Assembly (NCBI RefSeq): GCF_008365295.1
Contig: NZ_CP043505.1
Span: forward strand, 1-64,000
DNA length: 64,000 bases
DNA from: Agromyces intestinalis
GTDB taxonomy: Bacteria > Actinomycetota > Actinomycetes > Actinomycetales > Microbacteriaceae
Reading direction: 5' to 3'
The notes beneath the pieces were generated by a model. That model had not been told where the DNA came from. It saw nothing but the letters and a program-made list of their open reading frames with translations, and did no database searches. Made by a program: the position numbers and the translations under genes. Below, one piece after another: positions 35,750-43,249 of this stretch. Each line of letters opens with the position of its first letter. Position 1 is the first letter of the stretch.

Positions 35750-36097
35750 CTACTCCCCCAGCGCCGCGGCGAGTCGCTCGAGCGAGCCGGGCACGAGCGC
35801 GTAGTACGCCCAGCTCCCGCGCCGCGTGCGACTCAGGAATCCGGCGTCCATCAGGATCTTCAGATGGTGCGACACGGTCGGCTGCGAGAGCCCCGTCGGC
35901 TCGGTGAGATCGCACACGCACGCCTCTCGCCCCTCGGCCGCGGCGACGATCGAGACGAGCAGCACTCGCGTCGGATCCCCCAGCGCCTTGAACAGCGAGG
36001 CGGTCGCGGCCGCTTCCTCGGGGGTGATCGGCGCGCTCGTCATCGACGTGCAGCAGGTCTCCGGTTGGATGGCGGGCAGCTCGATGACGTCGGTCAT
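35750..36097 (-). CDS. arsR: Arsenite-responsive ArsR repressor
   Basis: A 115-residue repressor of the ars genes. HTH: CDLTEPTGLSQPTVSHHLKILMDAGFL (about 60-86). The As(III) site is CVCDL at the start of the DNA-binding helix. The N-terminal PETCCTS adds two more Cys, as in the Corynebacterium/Acidithiobacillus-like ArsR branches. A TAGGAT hexamer (36105-36110) lies 7 nt before the ATG, so the mRNA is probably leaderless. Two operators lie in the 85-bp gap towards the divergent ArsO-like gene. Confidence 0.92.
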   Translation of the reverse strand: MTDVIELPAIQPETCCTSMTSAPITPEEAAATASLFKALGDPTRVLLVSIVAAAEGREACVCDLTEPTGLSQPTVSHHLKILMDAGFLSRTRRGSWAYYALVPGSLERLAAALGE

Positions 36098-36104
36098 GCC
36101 TCAC

Positions 36105-36110
36105 ATCCTA
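36105..36110 (-). promoter_or_regulatory. -10 element of leaderless arsR
   Basis: TAGGAT on the minus strand, 7 nt before ATG 36097. Operator 36114-36135 lies directly upstream, so ArsR should repress itself. Confidence 0.6.
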
Positions 36111-36113
36111 CGC

Positions 36114-36135
36114 CATATTGACATTCTTCGATATG
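36114..36135. promoter_or_regulatory. ArsR operator 1
   Basis: CATATTGA-N6-TCGATATG: 8-bp arms with one mismatch. It includes TTGACA (36118-36123), which serves as -35 for the rightward gene. Confidence 0.8.
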
Positions 36136-36150
36136 GGCGGGATGCTACGT

Positions 36151-36170
36151 GCATCGATGTTCTTCGATGC
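36151..36170. promoter_or_regulatory. ArsR operator 2
   Basis: GCATCGA-N6-TCGATGC: perfect 7-bp arms with the same N6 spacing and the same TTCTTCGAT half as operator 1. It covers the expected start site of the rightward promoter (-35 TTGACA, 17 bp, GATGCT). Confidence 0.8.
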
Positions 36171-36182
36171 CAAGGAGGCATA

Positions 36183-37535
36183 GTGACCCTCGTCGAGCTG
36201 ACCACCCCGATCCCACGCGACGCCCGACTCGACGGCCTGCCCGTCGCGATCGTCGGTGCCGGCCCGATCGGACTCGCGGCCGCCGCGAACCTCGTCGAGC
36301 GAGGCATCCCCTTCGAGGTCTACGAGGCCGGCGACGCCGTGGCCGACTCGGTCCGCACGTGGGGCCACACCCGGCTGTTCTCCCCCTGGCGACACCTGAT
36401 CGACCCGGCATCACGCCGTCTCCTCGAGGCCACCGGCTGGGCGCATCCGCGTGACGACGGACTTCCCACGGGTACCGAGCTCGTCGACGAGTATCTGCTG
36501 CCGCTCGCTGCACTTCCGCAGATCGCCGAGCACCTCGTGACGGGCGCGGAGGTGATCGCGATCAGCCGTGACGGTGTCGATCGCACCCGAACGGCGAGCC
36601 GTGAGACCACGCCATTCCTGCTTCGCGTCGCTGGCCCCGACGGCCCCTACGAGGTGAGAGCACGCGCGGTGATCGACGCGTCCGGCACGTACCGCACCCC
36701 CAACTCGCTCGCCTCGTCGGGGCTCGACCCGCTCGGTGCCGAGGAAGCGCGCGATCTCGTGACCCACGCGCTGCCCGATGTGCTCGGCAGCGAGCGCGAC
36801 CGATTCGCGGGCCGTCGCACGGTCGTCGTCGGCGCCGGCCACTCGGCCGCGAACACCCTCCTGAAACTCGCCGAACTCGCCGAGACGTACCCCGGCACGG
36901 AGGCGACGTGGGTCATTCGCAACCCCTCGGCGATCCGGGTGAGCTCGTCGGCCGACGACGAACTGCCGGCCCGCGCGTCGATCGGCGCCCGCGTCGATCG
37001 ACTCGTCGGCGAGGGACGCATCCGACTCGTCGACCGGTTCGAGACCGTTCGGCTGCGTCGCGACGGCGACCGGGTGACCCTCATCGGTCACCGCGGCGAC
37101 GCCGTCGAGGAGCTCACGGCCGACGTGATCGTCAACGCCACCGGCTTCCGCCCCGACCTCGCCCTGCTCCGCGAGATCCGCCTCGATCTCGACGAGGTCG
37201 TCGAAGCGCCGCGGCGCCTCGCCCCGCTCATCGATCCCAACCTGCACAGCTGCGGCACGGTGCGACCGCACGGGTTCGCCGAACTCGAGCACCCCGAACC
37301 CGGCTTCTTCCTCGCCGGCATGAAATCGTACGGCCGTGCCCCGACGTTCCTCCTCGCCACCGGATACGAGCAGGTGCGCTCGATCGTCGCGCACCTCGCG
37401 GGCGATCACTCCGCCGCCACGAGCGTCGAGCTCCAACTGCCCGCGACCGGGGTCTGCTCGTCCAGCCTCACCGAAGATCGCAGCGATGGCGCACCATCGT
37501 GCTGCGGCAGCGCGTCGCCGTCGAGTTGCGGCTAG
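36183..37535 (+). CDS. ArsO-like FAD/NAD(P) flavoprotein of the ars operon
   Basis: A 450-residue flavin-dependent monooxygenase-like protein. The FAD site is VAIVGAGPIGLAAAANLVERG near residues 20-40 and the second nucleotide site VVVGAGHSAANTLL near 217-230, with the late NATGFRPD motif. Such ArsO proteins occur in actinobacterial arsenic operons; their reaction is not proven (oxidation of As(III) or of organoarsenicals is discussed). The last 25 residues contain five Cys (VCSSS...SCCGSASPSSCG), which could bind arsenite. AAGGAGG lies 4 nt before GTG 36183. Confidence 0.85.
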   Translation: MTLVELTTPIPRDARLDGLPVAIVGAGPIGLAAAANLVERGIPFEVYEAGDAVADSVRTWGHTRLFSPWRHLIDPASRRLLEATGWAHPRDDGLPTGTELVDEYLLPLAALPQIAEHLVTGAEVIAISRDGVDRTRTASRETTPFLLRVAGPDGPYEVRARAVIDASGTYRTPNSLASSGLDPLGAEEARDLVTHALPDVLGSERDRFAGRRTVVVGAGHSAANTLLKLAELAETYPGTEATWVIRNPSAIRVSSSADDELPARASIGARVDRLVGEGRIRLVDRFETVRLRRDGDRVTLIGHRGDAVEELTADVIVNATGFRPDLALLREIRLDLDEVVEAPRRLAPLIDPNLHSCGTVRPHGFAELEHPEPGFFLAGMKSYGRAPTFLLATGYEQVRSIVAHLAGDHSAATSVELQLPATGVCSSSLTEDRSDGAPSCCGSASPSSCG

Positions 37536-37567
37536 CCATCGATCCCGCCGAATCGGAGACTGAACCT

Positions 37568-37984
37568 ATGGACACCCAGCCCACGATCCTCTTCGTCTGC
37601 GTCCACAACGCCGGCCGCAGCCAGATGGCCGCCGGCTACGCCCGCGCACTGTCCGGCGGCACGGTGACCGTGCTGTCGGGCGGTTCCGAGCCTGGAACCG
37701 GGATCAACCCCGTCGCGATCGAAGCCATGCGTGAGGAGGGCATCGACATCAGCCGGGCGGTTCCGCAGCTCCTGCAGACGGATGACGTGCGCGCCGCCGA
37801 CGCGGTGATCACGATGGGCTGCGGCGATGCCTGCCCGATCTTCCCAGGCAAGCGCTATGAAGACTGGGAGCTCGACGACCCCGCCGGCAAGGACCTCGTC
37901 ACGGTGCGGCGCGTCCGCGACGACATCAGGTCGCGGGTCGAGCAGCTCCTGCGCGAACTCGACGTCGAGGTCGTCGCATCCTGA
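37568..37984 (+). CDS. arsC: Arsenate reductase, LMW-phosphatase type
   Basis: A 138-residue ArsC of the low-molecular-weight tyrosine phosphatase fold. The P-loop nucleophile motif is CVHNAGRSQ (about 11-19), and the second catalytic stretch is GCGDACPIFPGKRYEDWELDD, with the Asp. Relatives in Corynebacterium use mycothiol and mycoredoxin to reduce arsenate to arsenite, which fits an actinomycete. It follows the ArsO-like gene by 32 bp. No arsenite exporter (ACR3 or ArsB) follows; the next gene is a convergent metallo-beta-lactamase-fold protein. Confidence 0.92.
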   Translation: MDTQPTILFVCVHNAGRSQMAAGYARALSGGTVTVLSGGSEPGTGINPVAIEAMREEGIDISRAVPQLLQTDDVRAADAVITMGCGDACPIFPGKRYEDWELDDPAGKDLVTVRRVRDDIRSRVEQLLRELDVEVVAS

Positions 37985-38011
37985 AGGTCGAAGCGCAGCG
38001 AGGCCGACCTG

Positions 38012-38827
38012 TCACCGACTCCCCTGCTCGCGCAGCCGTTCCAGCTGCCACGCGTGCACGTCGGCGACCCATTCCCATCCGGGCGCGGCCGACGCGCCGA
38101 TCCGTGGGTCGTCGGGGTCCTCGCCGTCGCGCAGGGCGTGCACGTACGCGCGATCCCGCTCGATGCGTGCGCGCAACTCCTCGGCGTCGCCGACCGAGCC
38201 ATGCCCCGGGATGACGACACCCGCGCCATCTGCCACGTCCTCGAACAACCGCAGCGCGGCGAGGTAGTCCTCGACCGGTTCCGCAGCGTCGAGGTCGAGC
38301 ATCGGAACCAGCACGTCCGAGAGCATGTCGCCGGCGATGAGCACCCCGCGCTCCTCGATGAACAGCGCCGCGTGGCCGGAGGCGTGGGCCCGGTGCTCGA
38401 TGACCCGTGCGACGGGGCCGTCCCATGGAACGCGCGCGGCGTCGACAGGCAGACCGGTCACGCCGCCGAGCAGCTCCATCGGGATGTCGTCGGCGAACTC
38501 GGGTGGGAGTCCCTCGGCGACGCGGACCTCCCAGTCCGCGTTCGACAGCTGGTTCCGGATGTCGGCCGCACAGCGGGCGGTGCCGTACCGAGGCGGTTCG
38601 CCGAGTTCGGCGTGCCAGAGCACGTGATCCCAATCGGGATGCGTCGAGAACCCGGCCGCCACCGCCCGCCCCGACTCGCGCAGGTCGTTCGCGATGCAGG
38701 TCAGCTCCGCACGCGTGATGCCGGGGTCGACGAGCAGCACGCCGTCGATGCCCTGCACGGCGGTGGTGTTGCTCTGGATGCACTCGCTCTCGTGAACCAG
38801 CACACCTTCCGCGACCTGCCTCAGCAT
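38012..38827 (-). CDS. Metallo-beta-lactamase fold hydrolase
   Basis: A 271-residue hydrolase. The metal motif reads THPDWDHVLWH, so the second His of the classical HxHxDH is Asp, as in some lactonase-like and aryl-sulfatase-like members. Other ligands: His in EHRAHASGHAALF, the bridging Asp in VLIAGDMLSD, and the late His in VIPGHGSVGD. ATG 38827 follows GGGAGGG by 7 nt, with a TATCCT -10 about 45 nt upstream. Cytosolic; substrate unknown. It is divergent from the alpha/beta hydrolase-TetR pair. Confidence 0.9.
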   Translation of the reverse strand: MLRQVAEGVLVHESECIQSNTTAVQGIDGVLLVDPGITRAELTCIANDLRESGRAVAAGFSTHPDWDHVLWHAELGEPPRYGTARCAADIRNQLSNADWEVRVAEGLPPEFADDIPMELLGGVTGLPVDAARVPWDGPVARVIEHRAHASGHAALFIEERGVLIAGDMLSDVLVPMLDLDAAEPVEDYLAALRLFEDVADGAGVVIPGHGSVGDAEELRARIERDRAYVHALRDGEDPDDPRIGASAAPGWEWVADVHAWQLERLREQGSR

Positions 38828-38920
38828 GGCTCACCCTCCCCGTCGGGCGCCTTCTGCGCTCCCTTGCGAGGATAGATCAGCGGTCGGCGAGCGGCGGGGC
38901 CGCGAGGCATCCTCCGCCTG

Positions 38921-38952
38921 GTTATGACCAGTTCCGCTAAGCTGGTCATAAC
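38921..38952. promoter_or_regulatory. TetR-type operator of the hydrolase-TetR operon
   Basis: GTTATGACCAG-N10-CTGGTCATAAC: perfect 11-bp arms. The -10-like TAAGCT (38938-38943) lies inside, so a bound regulator would block the promoter of the hydrolase-TetR operon. Confidence 0.8.
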
Positions 38953-38966
38953 GATTCGGAGCCCGC

Positions 38967-39878
38967 ATGCACCCGACCCGCACGACCATCGACCTGTCCG
39001 GCGGACCGGTCTCCTACCTGAGCTGGCGCCCCGATGCCGCGCCGCGATCGACGATCCTGCTCCTCCACGGCGGCGGGGTCGACGATGCATCCCTGTCGTG
39101 GGGCGCCCTCGCTCCGCGGCTGGCCCGGGCCGGCCATCGCGTCATCGCGCCCGATCATCCGGGTTTCGGCGAGAGCCCCCTGCCCTCGTGGACGGTGACC
39201 CAGGAGCGCCTCGTCGACTACGTCGGCGAATTCGCCGATGCGGTGGGCCTCGACCGCTGCATCATCGGCGGCCTGTCGCTCGGCGGCGGCATGACGATCG
39301 GGCACGCGCTCGCCAGGCCCGACCGCGTGACGGGAGTCCTGCTCTTCGCCACCTACGGGCTCATGGATCGCCAGGTCGACGGGGTCTTCGGTGCGTCAGC
39401 GCACGCCCTCACGTGGCTGATGCTCCGCACGGGCCTGCTCGATGTCGCCCAGCGCGCCTACGCCCGCGATCGGCGCCTCCTCGCCCGCGGCATGCGTGAG
39501 ATCGTCCGCGATCCGGGGCAGCTGACCGACGAACTGCTCGACGAGGTCGAGGTCGCCGCGCGCCGACCCGGGAGCGGCACCGCGTTCGGCCAGTGGCAGC
39601 GCGACCAGTTCGGTTGGCGCCGCCTCCGCACGAACTACGCGTCGCAGGCCGGGCAGCTCCGCTCCCCCGTGCTCGTCGTGCACGGCGACCGGGACTCCGG
39701 CGTGCCGCTCGCCGTCATCGAGCGAGCCGCGGCCGGCATGCCCGACGCCCGCCTGCTCGTCGTGCCCGGTGCGGGCCACTGGGTGCAGCGCGACCGCCCC
39801 GACTTGGTCGCGACCGCGGTGGTCGACTTCCTCGACGAGCTCGAAGGAGGGCCGGATGCCTCGTCCGCTCATCCCTGA
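38967..39878 (+). CDS. Alpha/beta-hydrolase
   Basis: A 303-residue alpha/beta-fold hydrolase. Oxyanion motif LLHGGG (about 29-34), nucleophile Ser in GGLSLGGG (about 96-103), the Asp in VHGDRDSGVP, and the His in GAGHWVQRDRPD. The cap domain is helical (about 125-210). It overlaps the following tetR gene by 23 bp, and the strong palindrome upstream includes its promoter. Likely a self-regulated ester or lactone hydrolase; the substrate is unknown. Confidence 0.9.
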   Translation: MHPTRTTIDLSGGPVSYLSWRPDAAPRSTILLLHGGGVDDASLSWGALAPRLARAGHRVIAPDHPGFGESPLPSWTVTQERLVDYVGEFADAVGLDRCIIGGLSLGGGMTIGHALARPDRVTGVLLFATYGLMDRQVDGVFGASAHALTWLMLRTGLLDVAQRAYARDRRLLARGMREIVRDPGQLTDELLDEVEVAARRPGSGTAFGQWQRDQFGWRRLRTNYASQAGQLRSPVLVVHGDRDSGVPLAVIERAAAGMPDARLLVVPGAGHWVQRDRPDLVATAVVDFLDELEGGPDASSAHP

Positions 39879-40494
39879 CCGCCGCGGGCGCCTGCTCGAC
39901 GCTGCCGAGCACATCGTCCTCGAGCGCGGCTTCGACGCCATGAGCATCCAGTCGCTGGCCGACGAGGTCGGCATCGCGAAAGGCGCGGTCTATCGCGAGT
40001 TCGCGAGCAAACGGCACATCCTCGATGCGCTGCTGTCGCGCTCGACGGATCGGATGTCGGCGGCGAGCAAGGCGCGACTGGATGACGCGGAGCATCCGTC
40101 CCTCAGCCGGTCCTATGCGGTCGCGGCCGAGGTGCTGCTCGACGACCGCCTGATGACCGCCGCCTTCCTCGACGACCGGGGGGTGCTCGGCTCCTACCTC
40201 GACGAGAAGCGCGACGACCGCTACCGCGCACGGCACCGGGCGGTCGTGGAGTGGATCGCGGCGCTGCAGCAGCGTGGCGAGCTGAGCACCCGTGTCGACG
40301 CCGAGGCGCTCGCGCTCGCACTCTCGAGCGCCACCATCGGCCTGCTGACGGCGGCGAAGCACCTCGGGCCGCTCACGAACGACGACCTCCGGGCGGCGAT
40401 CGGCGCGCTGGCCGTGCTGGTGTCGTCGCTCGAGTCCGATGCCGCCGAGCGGCCCGGCGTCAAGCCCCTGCCGGCGAGCCCCCCTCGGCCGTAG
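39856..40494 (+). CDS. TetR/AcrR family regulator
   Basis: A 212-residue repressor. HTH: RLLDAAEHIVLERGFDAMSIQSLADEVGIAKGAVYREFASK (about 11-51). A helical C-terminal ligand domain follows, with an alanine/leucine-rich dimer helix. ATG 39856 lies within the end of the hydrolase gene with GGAGG 7 nt upstream, so translation is coupled. It very likely binds the GTTATGACCAG palindrome at 38921-38952. Confidence 0.9.
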   Translation: MPRPLIPDRRGRLLDAAEHIVLERGFDAMSIQSLADEVGIAKGAVYREFASKRHILDALLSRSTDRMSAASKARLDDAEHPSLSRSYAVAAEVLLDDRLMTAAFLDDRGVLGSYLDEKRDDRYRARHRAVVEWIAALQQRGELSTRVDAEALALALSSATIGLLTAAKHLGPLTNDDLRAAIGALAVLVSSLESDAAERPGVKPLPASPPRP

Positions 40495-40497
40495 CTT
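40492..40497 (+). promoter_or_regulatory. -10 element of leaderless acidic-protein gene
   Basis: TAGCTT overlaps the tetR stop and lies 7 nt before ATG 40505. Confidence 0.5.
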
Positions 40498-40504
40498 CAG
40501 GGAC

Positions 40505-40804
40505 ATGGGCGATCCGCGAGATGAGCCCACGCCGCGCGACGAGAACGCTGCGACCGAGCATCCCGACGTCGGCGGCGAGCAGGTCGGTGCGCTCAGCGAC
40601 GACGACCTGATCCGCAAAGACGTCAGTGAGTCCCCGGGGAGCGAAGCCGAGGTTGCTGCCAAGCAGCGCGATCCGTTGCCCGACTCGCTCGACGACGACA
40701 TCGACGCGGGTCAGATCCGCGCGGTACCCGGCACCGGCGGGCCCGACGACGCCGGCGACGTCGACGTCGATCCCGACGACCTCAACCTTCCCGGCGCTCG
40801 ATGA
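40505..40804 (+). CDS. Small highly acidic hypothetical protein
   Basis: A 99-residue protein with over a quarter Asp plus Glu, no Cys, few hydrophobic residues and many Pro/Gly. It is probably disordered (ALSDDDLIRKDVSES, PDSLDDDIDAGQIRA, AGDVDVDPDDLNLPG). No family is recognised. Coding status rests on codon pattern, the leaderless TAGCTT promoter and position. It follows the TetR gene by 10 bp and converges with the EamA gene. Confidence 0.6.
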   Translation: MGDPRDEPTPRDENAATEHPDVGGEQVGALSDDDLIRKDVSESPGSEAEVAAKQRDPLPDSLDDDIDAGQIRAVPGTGGPDDAGDVDVDPDDLNLPGAR

Positions 40805-40868
40805 TCCGAACCCGCTCGATCCGAACGCCTTCGATGATCCGCACGGCCGTGCCGCCTCACCGGCGTTC

Positions 40869-41786
40869 TCACCGACGCCCGAGACGCGTGCGCACCGCGA
40901 GTCCGGCGCACGCGATCACCGCGACGCCGCCCAGCGCGGTCGCCCACGTGATCTGCTCGCCGAGCAGCACTGCGGCCCAGAGGATGCCCATCACCGGCTG
41001 CACGAGTTGGATCTGGCTGACCTGCGCCATCGGCCCGATCCCGAGACCGCGATACCAGGCGAAGAACCCGAGGAACATACTCACCGCCGCGAGGTAGCCG
41101 AACGCCAGCCACTGCATCGGCGTCGCGGTCGGAGGCGAATCGACCACCGAGACGGCCGTCAGCGCGGTCATGACCGGTGCGGCGAGCACGAGTGCCCAGC
41201 ACACGGTCTGCCACGATCCGAGTTCGCGTGCGAGCAGTCCGCCTTCTGCGTAGCCGACCGCGGCGGCGATCATCGCACCGAACAGCAGCAGGTCGGCGGC
41301 GTGCAACTCGCCGAACCCTCCGCCCTGCATCGACGCGAAGGCCATTGCGACGATCGCGCCCAGTGCGGCGAACACCCAGAACCTGCCGGCCGGCCGCTCC
41401 TTGGTACGCAGCACCGCCATGACCGCGGTGGCGGCGGGCAGCAGGCCGACGACCACGGCCGCGTGACTCGCGGGCACGGCCGTGAGCGCGAACGAGGTGA
41501 GCATCGGGAACCCGACGACCACACCGCCCGCGACGACGGCCAGGCGCAGCCATTGCGTGCGCGTCGGCCGGGGCTGACGGGCGAGCGCCAGCGCGACCGT
41601 GGCGAGCAGTGCGGCGACCACGGCGCGCCCCGAGCCGATGAACAGCGGCGAGAGCCCGCCGACGGCGATGCGCGTGAAGGGCAGCGTGAACGAGAACGCC
41701 GCGACGCCGAGGAACCCCCACCGCAGTCCGGCCCGACGCGATAGCACTTTCGGCTCGGAAACGATAACGCTACTCTGTTCTGACAT
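40869..41786 (-). CDS. EamA/DMT superfamily transporter
   Basis: A 305-residue drug/metabolite transporter. Ten membrane helices in two EamA repeats (LRWGFLGVAAFSFTLPFTRIAVGGL...; GAMIAAAVGYAEGGLLARELG...). The second repeat contains the typical QIQLVQPVMGILWAAVLLGE. ATG 41786 overlaps the ATG of the divergent MocR gene (CATG). A TACTCT -10 lies 5 nt upstream on the minus strand; a GTG at 41747 is an alternative start. Its expression is probably controlled by the MocR regulator; an amino acid or vitamin-like substrate is possible. Confidence 0.87.
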   Translation of the reverse strand: MSEQSSVIVSEPKVLSRRAGLRWGFLGVAAFSFTLPFTRIAVGGLSPLFIGSGRAVVAALLATVALALARQPRPTRTQWLRLAVVAGGVVVGFPMLTSFALTAVPASHAAVVVGLLPAATAVMAVLRTKERPAGRFWVFAALGAIVAMAFASMQGGGFGELHAADLLLFGAMIAAAVGYAEGGLLARELGSWQTVCWALVLAAPVMTALTAVSVVDSPPTATPMQWLAFGYLAAVSMFLGFFAWYRGLGIGPMAQVSQIQLVQPVMGILWAAVLLGEQITWATALGGVAVIACAGLAVRTRLGRR

Positions 41787-41799
41787 GAACGAGAGTAGC
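41769..41799. promoter_or_regulatory. Symmetric divergent promoter/operator of EamA and MocR
   Basis: GCTACTCT (41769-41776) and AGAGTAGC (41792-41799) form a perfect 8-bp inverted repeat. Each arm contains TACTCT, a -10 hexamer: one for the rightward MocR gene (8 nt to its ATG), one for the leftward EamA gene (5 nt to its ATG). Confidence 0.7.
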
Positions 41800-43191
41800 A
41801 CCGATCGCATGATCGGCGACCTGCGTCGGTGGGTCGCCGGCGCGCCCGCGGGTGCTCGAGTGCCGTCGAACCGTCAGCTGATGGCCGAGTACGGCGCGAG
41901 CCCGGTCACGGTGCAGCGGGCGATGCGAACACTCGCCGAACTCGGCCTCGTCGAGAGCCGTCCCGGAGTCGGCACGTTCGTCCGTTCGACCCGTCGGCCC
42001 CGCCCCGTCGACTTCGGCTGGCAGACCGCCGCGCTCGGTTCCCAGTCGCGGCTGCCGACGTCGTCGGCGGCGCAGCGCTCGGTCGCACCCGACGCCATCG
42101 CGCTGCACTCGGGATACCCCGCCCGTGAGCTGCTGCCCGAGCGCGTGGTGCGCCAGGCCATCGCCCGCGCGGGTCGAACGGATGCCGCGGTGACCCGATC
42201 CCCGGTCGCCGGCGTTCCCGAGCTGCAGGCCTGGTTCGCCGCCGAGCTCGCGGCGTCGGCCCCGCCCGGCGCGACGCCGCCGACCGATCGCGACGTGCTC
42301 GTGCTTTCGGGCAGCCAGAGCGGGCTCAGCTCGATCTTCCGTGCGATCGTGGGCCCGGGGCATCCGCTGATCGTCGAATCGCCGACGTACTGGGGCGCCA
42401 TCCTCGCCGCCGCCCAGGCCGGGGTCGATCTGGTGCCGATCCCCACCGGGGCCGACGGTCCCGACCCCGATGAGCTCGCGCGCGTGCTCGCACGCACCGG
42501 GGCGCGCGCCTTCTACGCACAGCCGACCTTCGCCAATCCCACGGGCGTGCAGTGGTCTGCCGAGCGCGGCCGTGACATCCTCGACGCCGTGCGGCGGCAC
42601 GGCGCGTTCCTCATCGAGGACGACTGGGCGCACGACCTGGCGATCGACAGCGAGCCGCGCCCGCTCGCCGCGACCGACGACGACGGCCACGCCATCTATC
42701 TGCGCTCGCTCACCAAGAGCGTCTCCCCCGCCCTGCGCGTGGCGGCCGTCGTCGCCCGCGGGCCGGCGCGCGACCGCATCCTCGGCGACCGGGCCGCCGA
42801 GTCGCTCTACGTGAGCGGCCTGCTCCAGGCGGCCGCGCTCGACGTCGTCACGCAGCCCGCATGGCGCACGCACCTGCGCGGCCTGCGCGACGCGCTCCGC
42901 GCCCGCCGCGACCTGCTCGTCGACAGCCTGCGCGAGCACGCGCCCGACGCGCACCTCGATCGACCGCCGCTCGGCGGACTCAACCTCTGGGTTCGCCTGC
43001 CGAACGGTCTCGATGCCGATGAGGTCGCACGCGAATGCGAGGCGCGGCACGTGATCGTCGCGCCGGGAACCGAGTGGTTCCCGGCCGAGCCGTCGGCGCC
43101 GTACCTGCGGCTCAACTATGCCGGGTCGCACCCCGAGCGCTTCCCCGAGGCAGCGCGCGTCATCGGCGAGGTGCTGCGCGAAGCGGCGTGA
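41785..43191 (+). CDS. MocR-type regulator (GntR HTH plus aminotransferase domain)
   Basis: A 468-residue PLP-dependent regulator. The GntR winged helix (about 1-70) has VPSNRQLMAEYGASPVTVQRAMRTLAELGLV. A fold-type I aminotransferase-like domain follows (about 100-465), with YAQPTFANPTGVQWS and the PLP lysine in RSLTKSVSPALRV. Such proteins sense a PLP-linked ligand or amino acid and often control a divergent transporter or pathway, here EamA. ATG 41785 follows TACTCT by 8 nt (leaderless). Ligand unknown. Confidence 0.92.
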   Translation: MNESSTDRMIGDLRRWVAGAPAGARVPSNRQLMAEYGASPVTVQRAMRTLAELGLVESRPGVGTFVRSTRRPRPVDFGWQTAALGSQSRLPTSSAAQRSVAPDAIALHSGYPARELLPERVVRQAIARAGRTDAAVTRSPVAGVPELQAWFAAELAASAPPGATPPTDRDVLVLSGSQSGLSSIFRAIVGPGHPLIVESPTYWGAILAAAQAGVDLVPIPTGADGPDPDELARVLARTGARAFYAQPTFANPTGVQWSAERGRDILDAVRRHGAFLIEDDWAHDLAIDSEPRPLAATDDDGHAIYLRSLTKSVSPALRVAAVVARGPARDRILGDRAAESLYVSGLLQAAALDVVTQPAWRTHLRGLRDALRARRDLLVDSLREHAPDAHLDRPPLGGLNLWVRLPNGLDADEVARECEARHVIVAPGTEWFPAEPSAPYLRLNYAGSHPERFPEAARVIGEVLREAA

Positions 43192-43220
43192 TCCCGGCCG
43201 AACGCCCGCGAACCGCGCGT

Positions 43221-43236
43221 TCGAACACATCTTCGA
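43221..43236 (+). promoter_or_regulatory. SOS (LexA) box-like sequence before GIY-YIG gene
   Basis: TCGAACACATCTTCGA matches TCGAAC-N4-GTTCGA with one mismatch. It ends one base before the -10 hexamer TATCCT at 43238, the same placement relative to -10 as the box of imuA. Confidence 0.6.
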
Positions 43237-43237
43237 C

Positions 43238-43243
43238 TATCCT
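43238..43243 (+). promoter_or_regulatory. -10 element of GIY-YIG gene
   Basis: TATCCT followed by 6 nt and GTG 43250; leaderless pattern. Confidence 0.55.
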
Positions 43244-43249
43244 GGAGTC

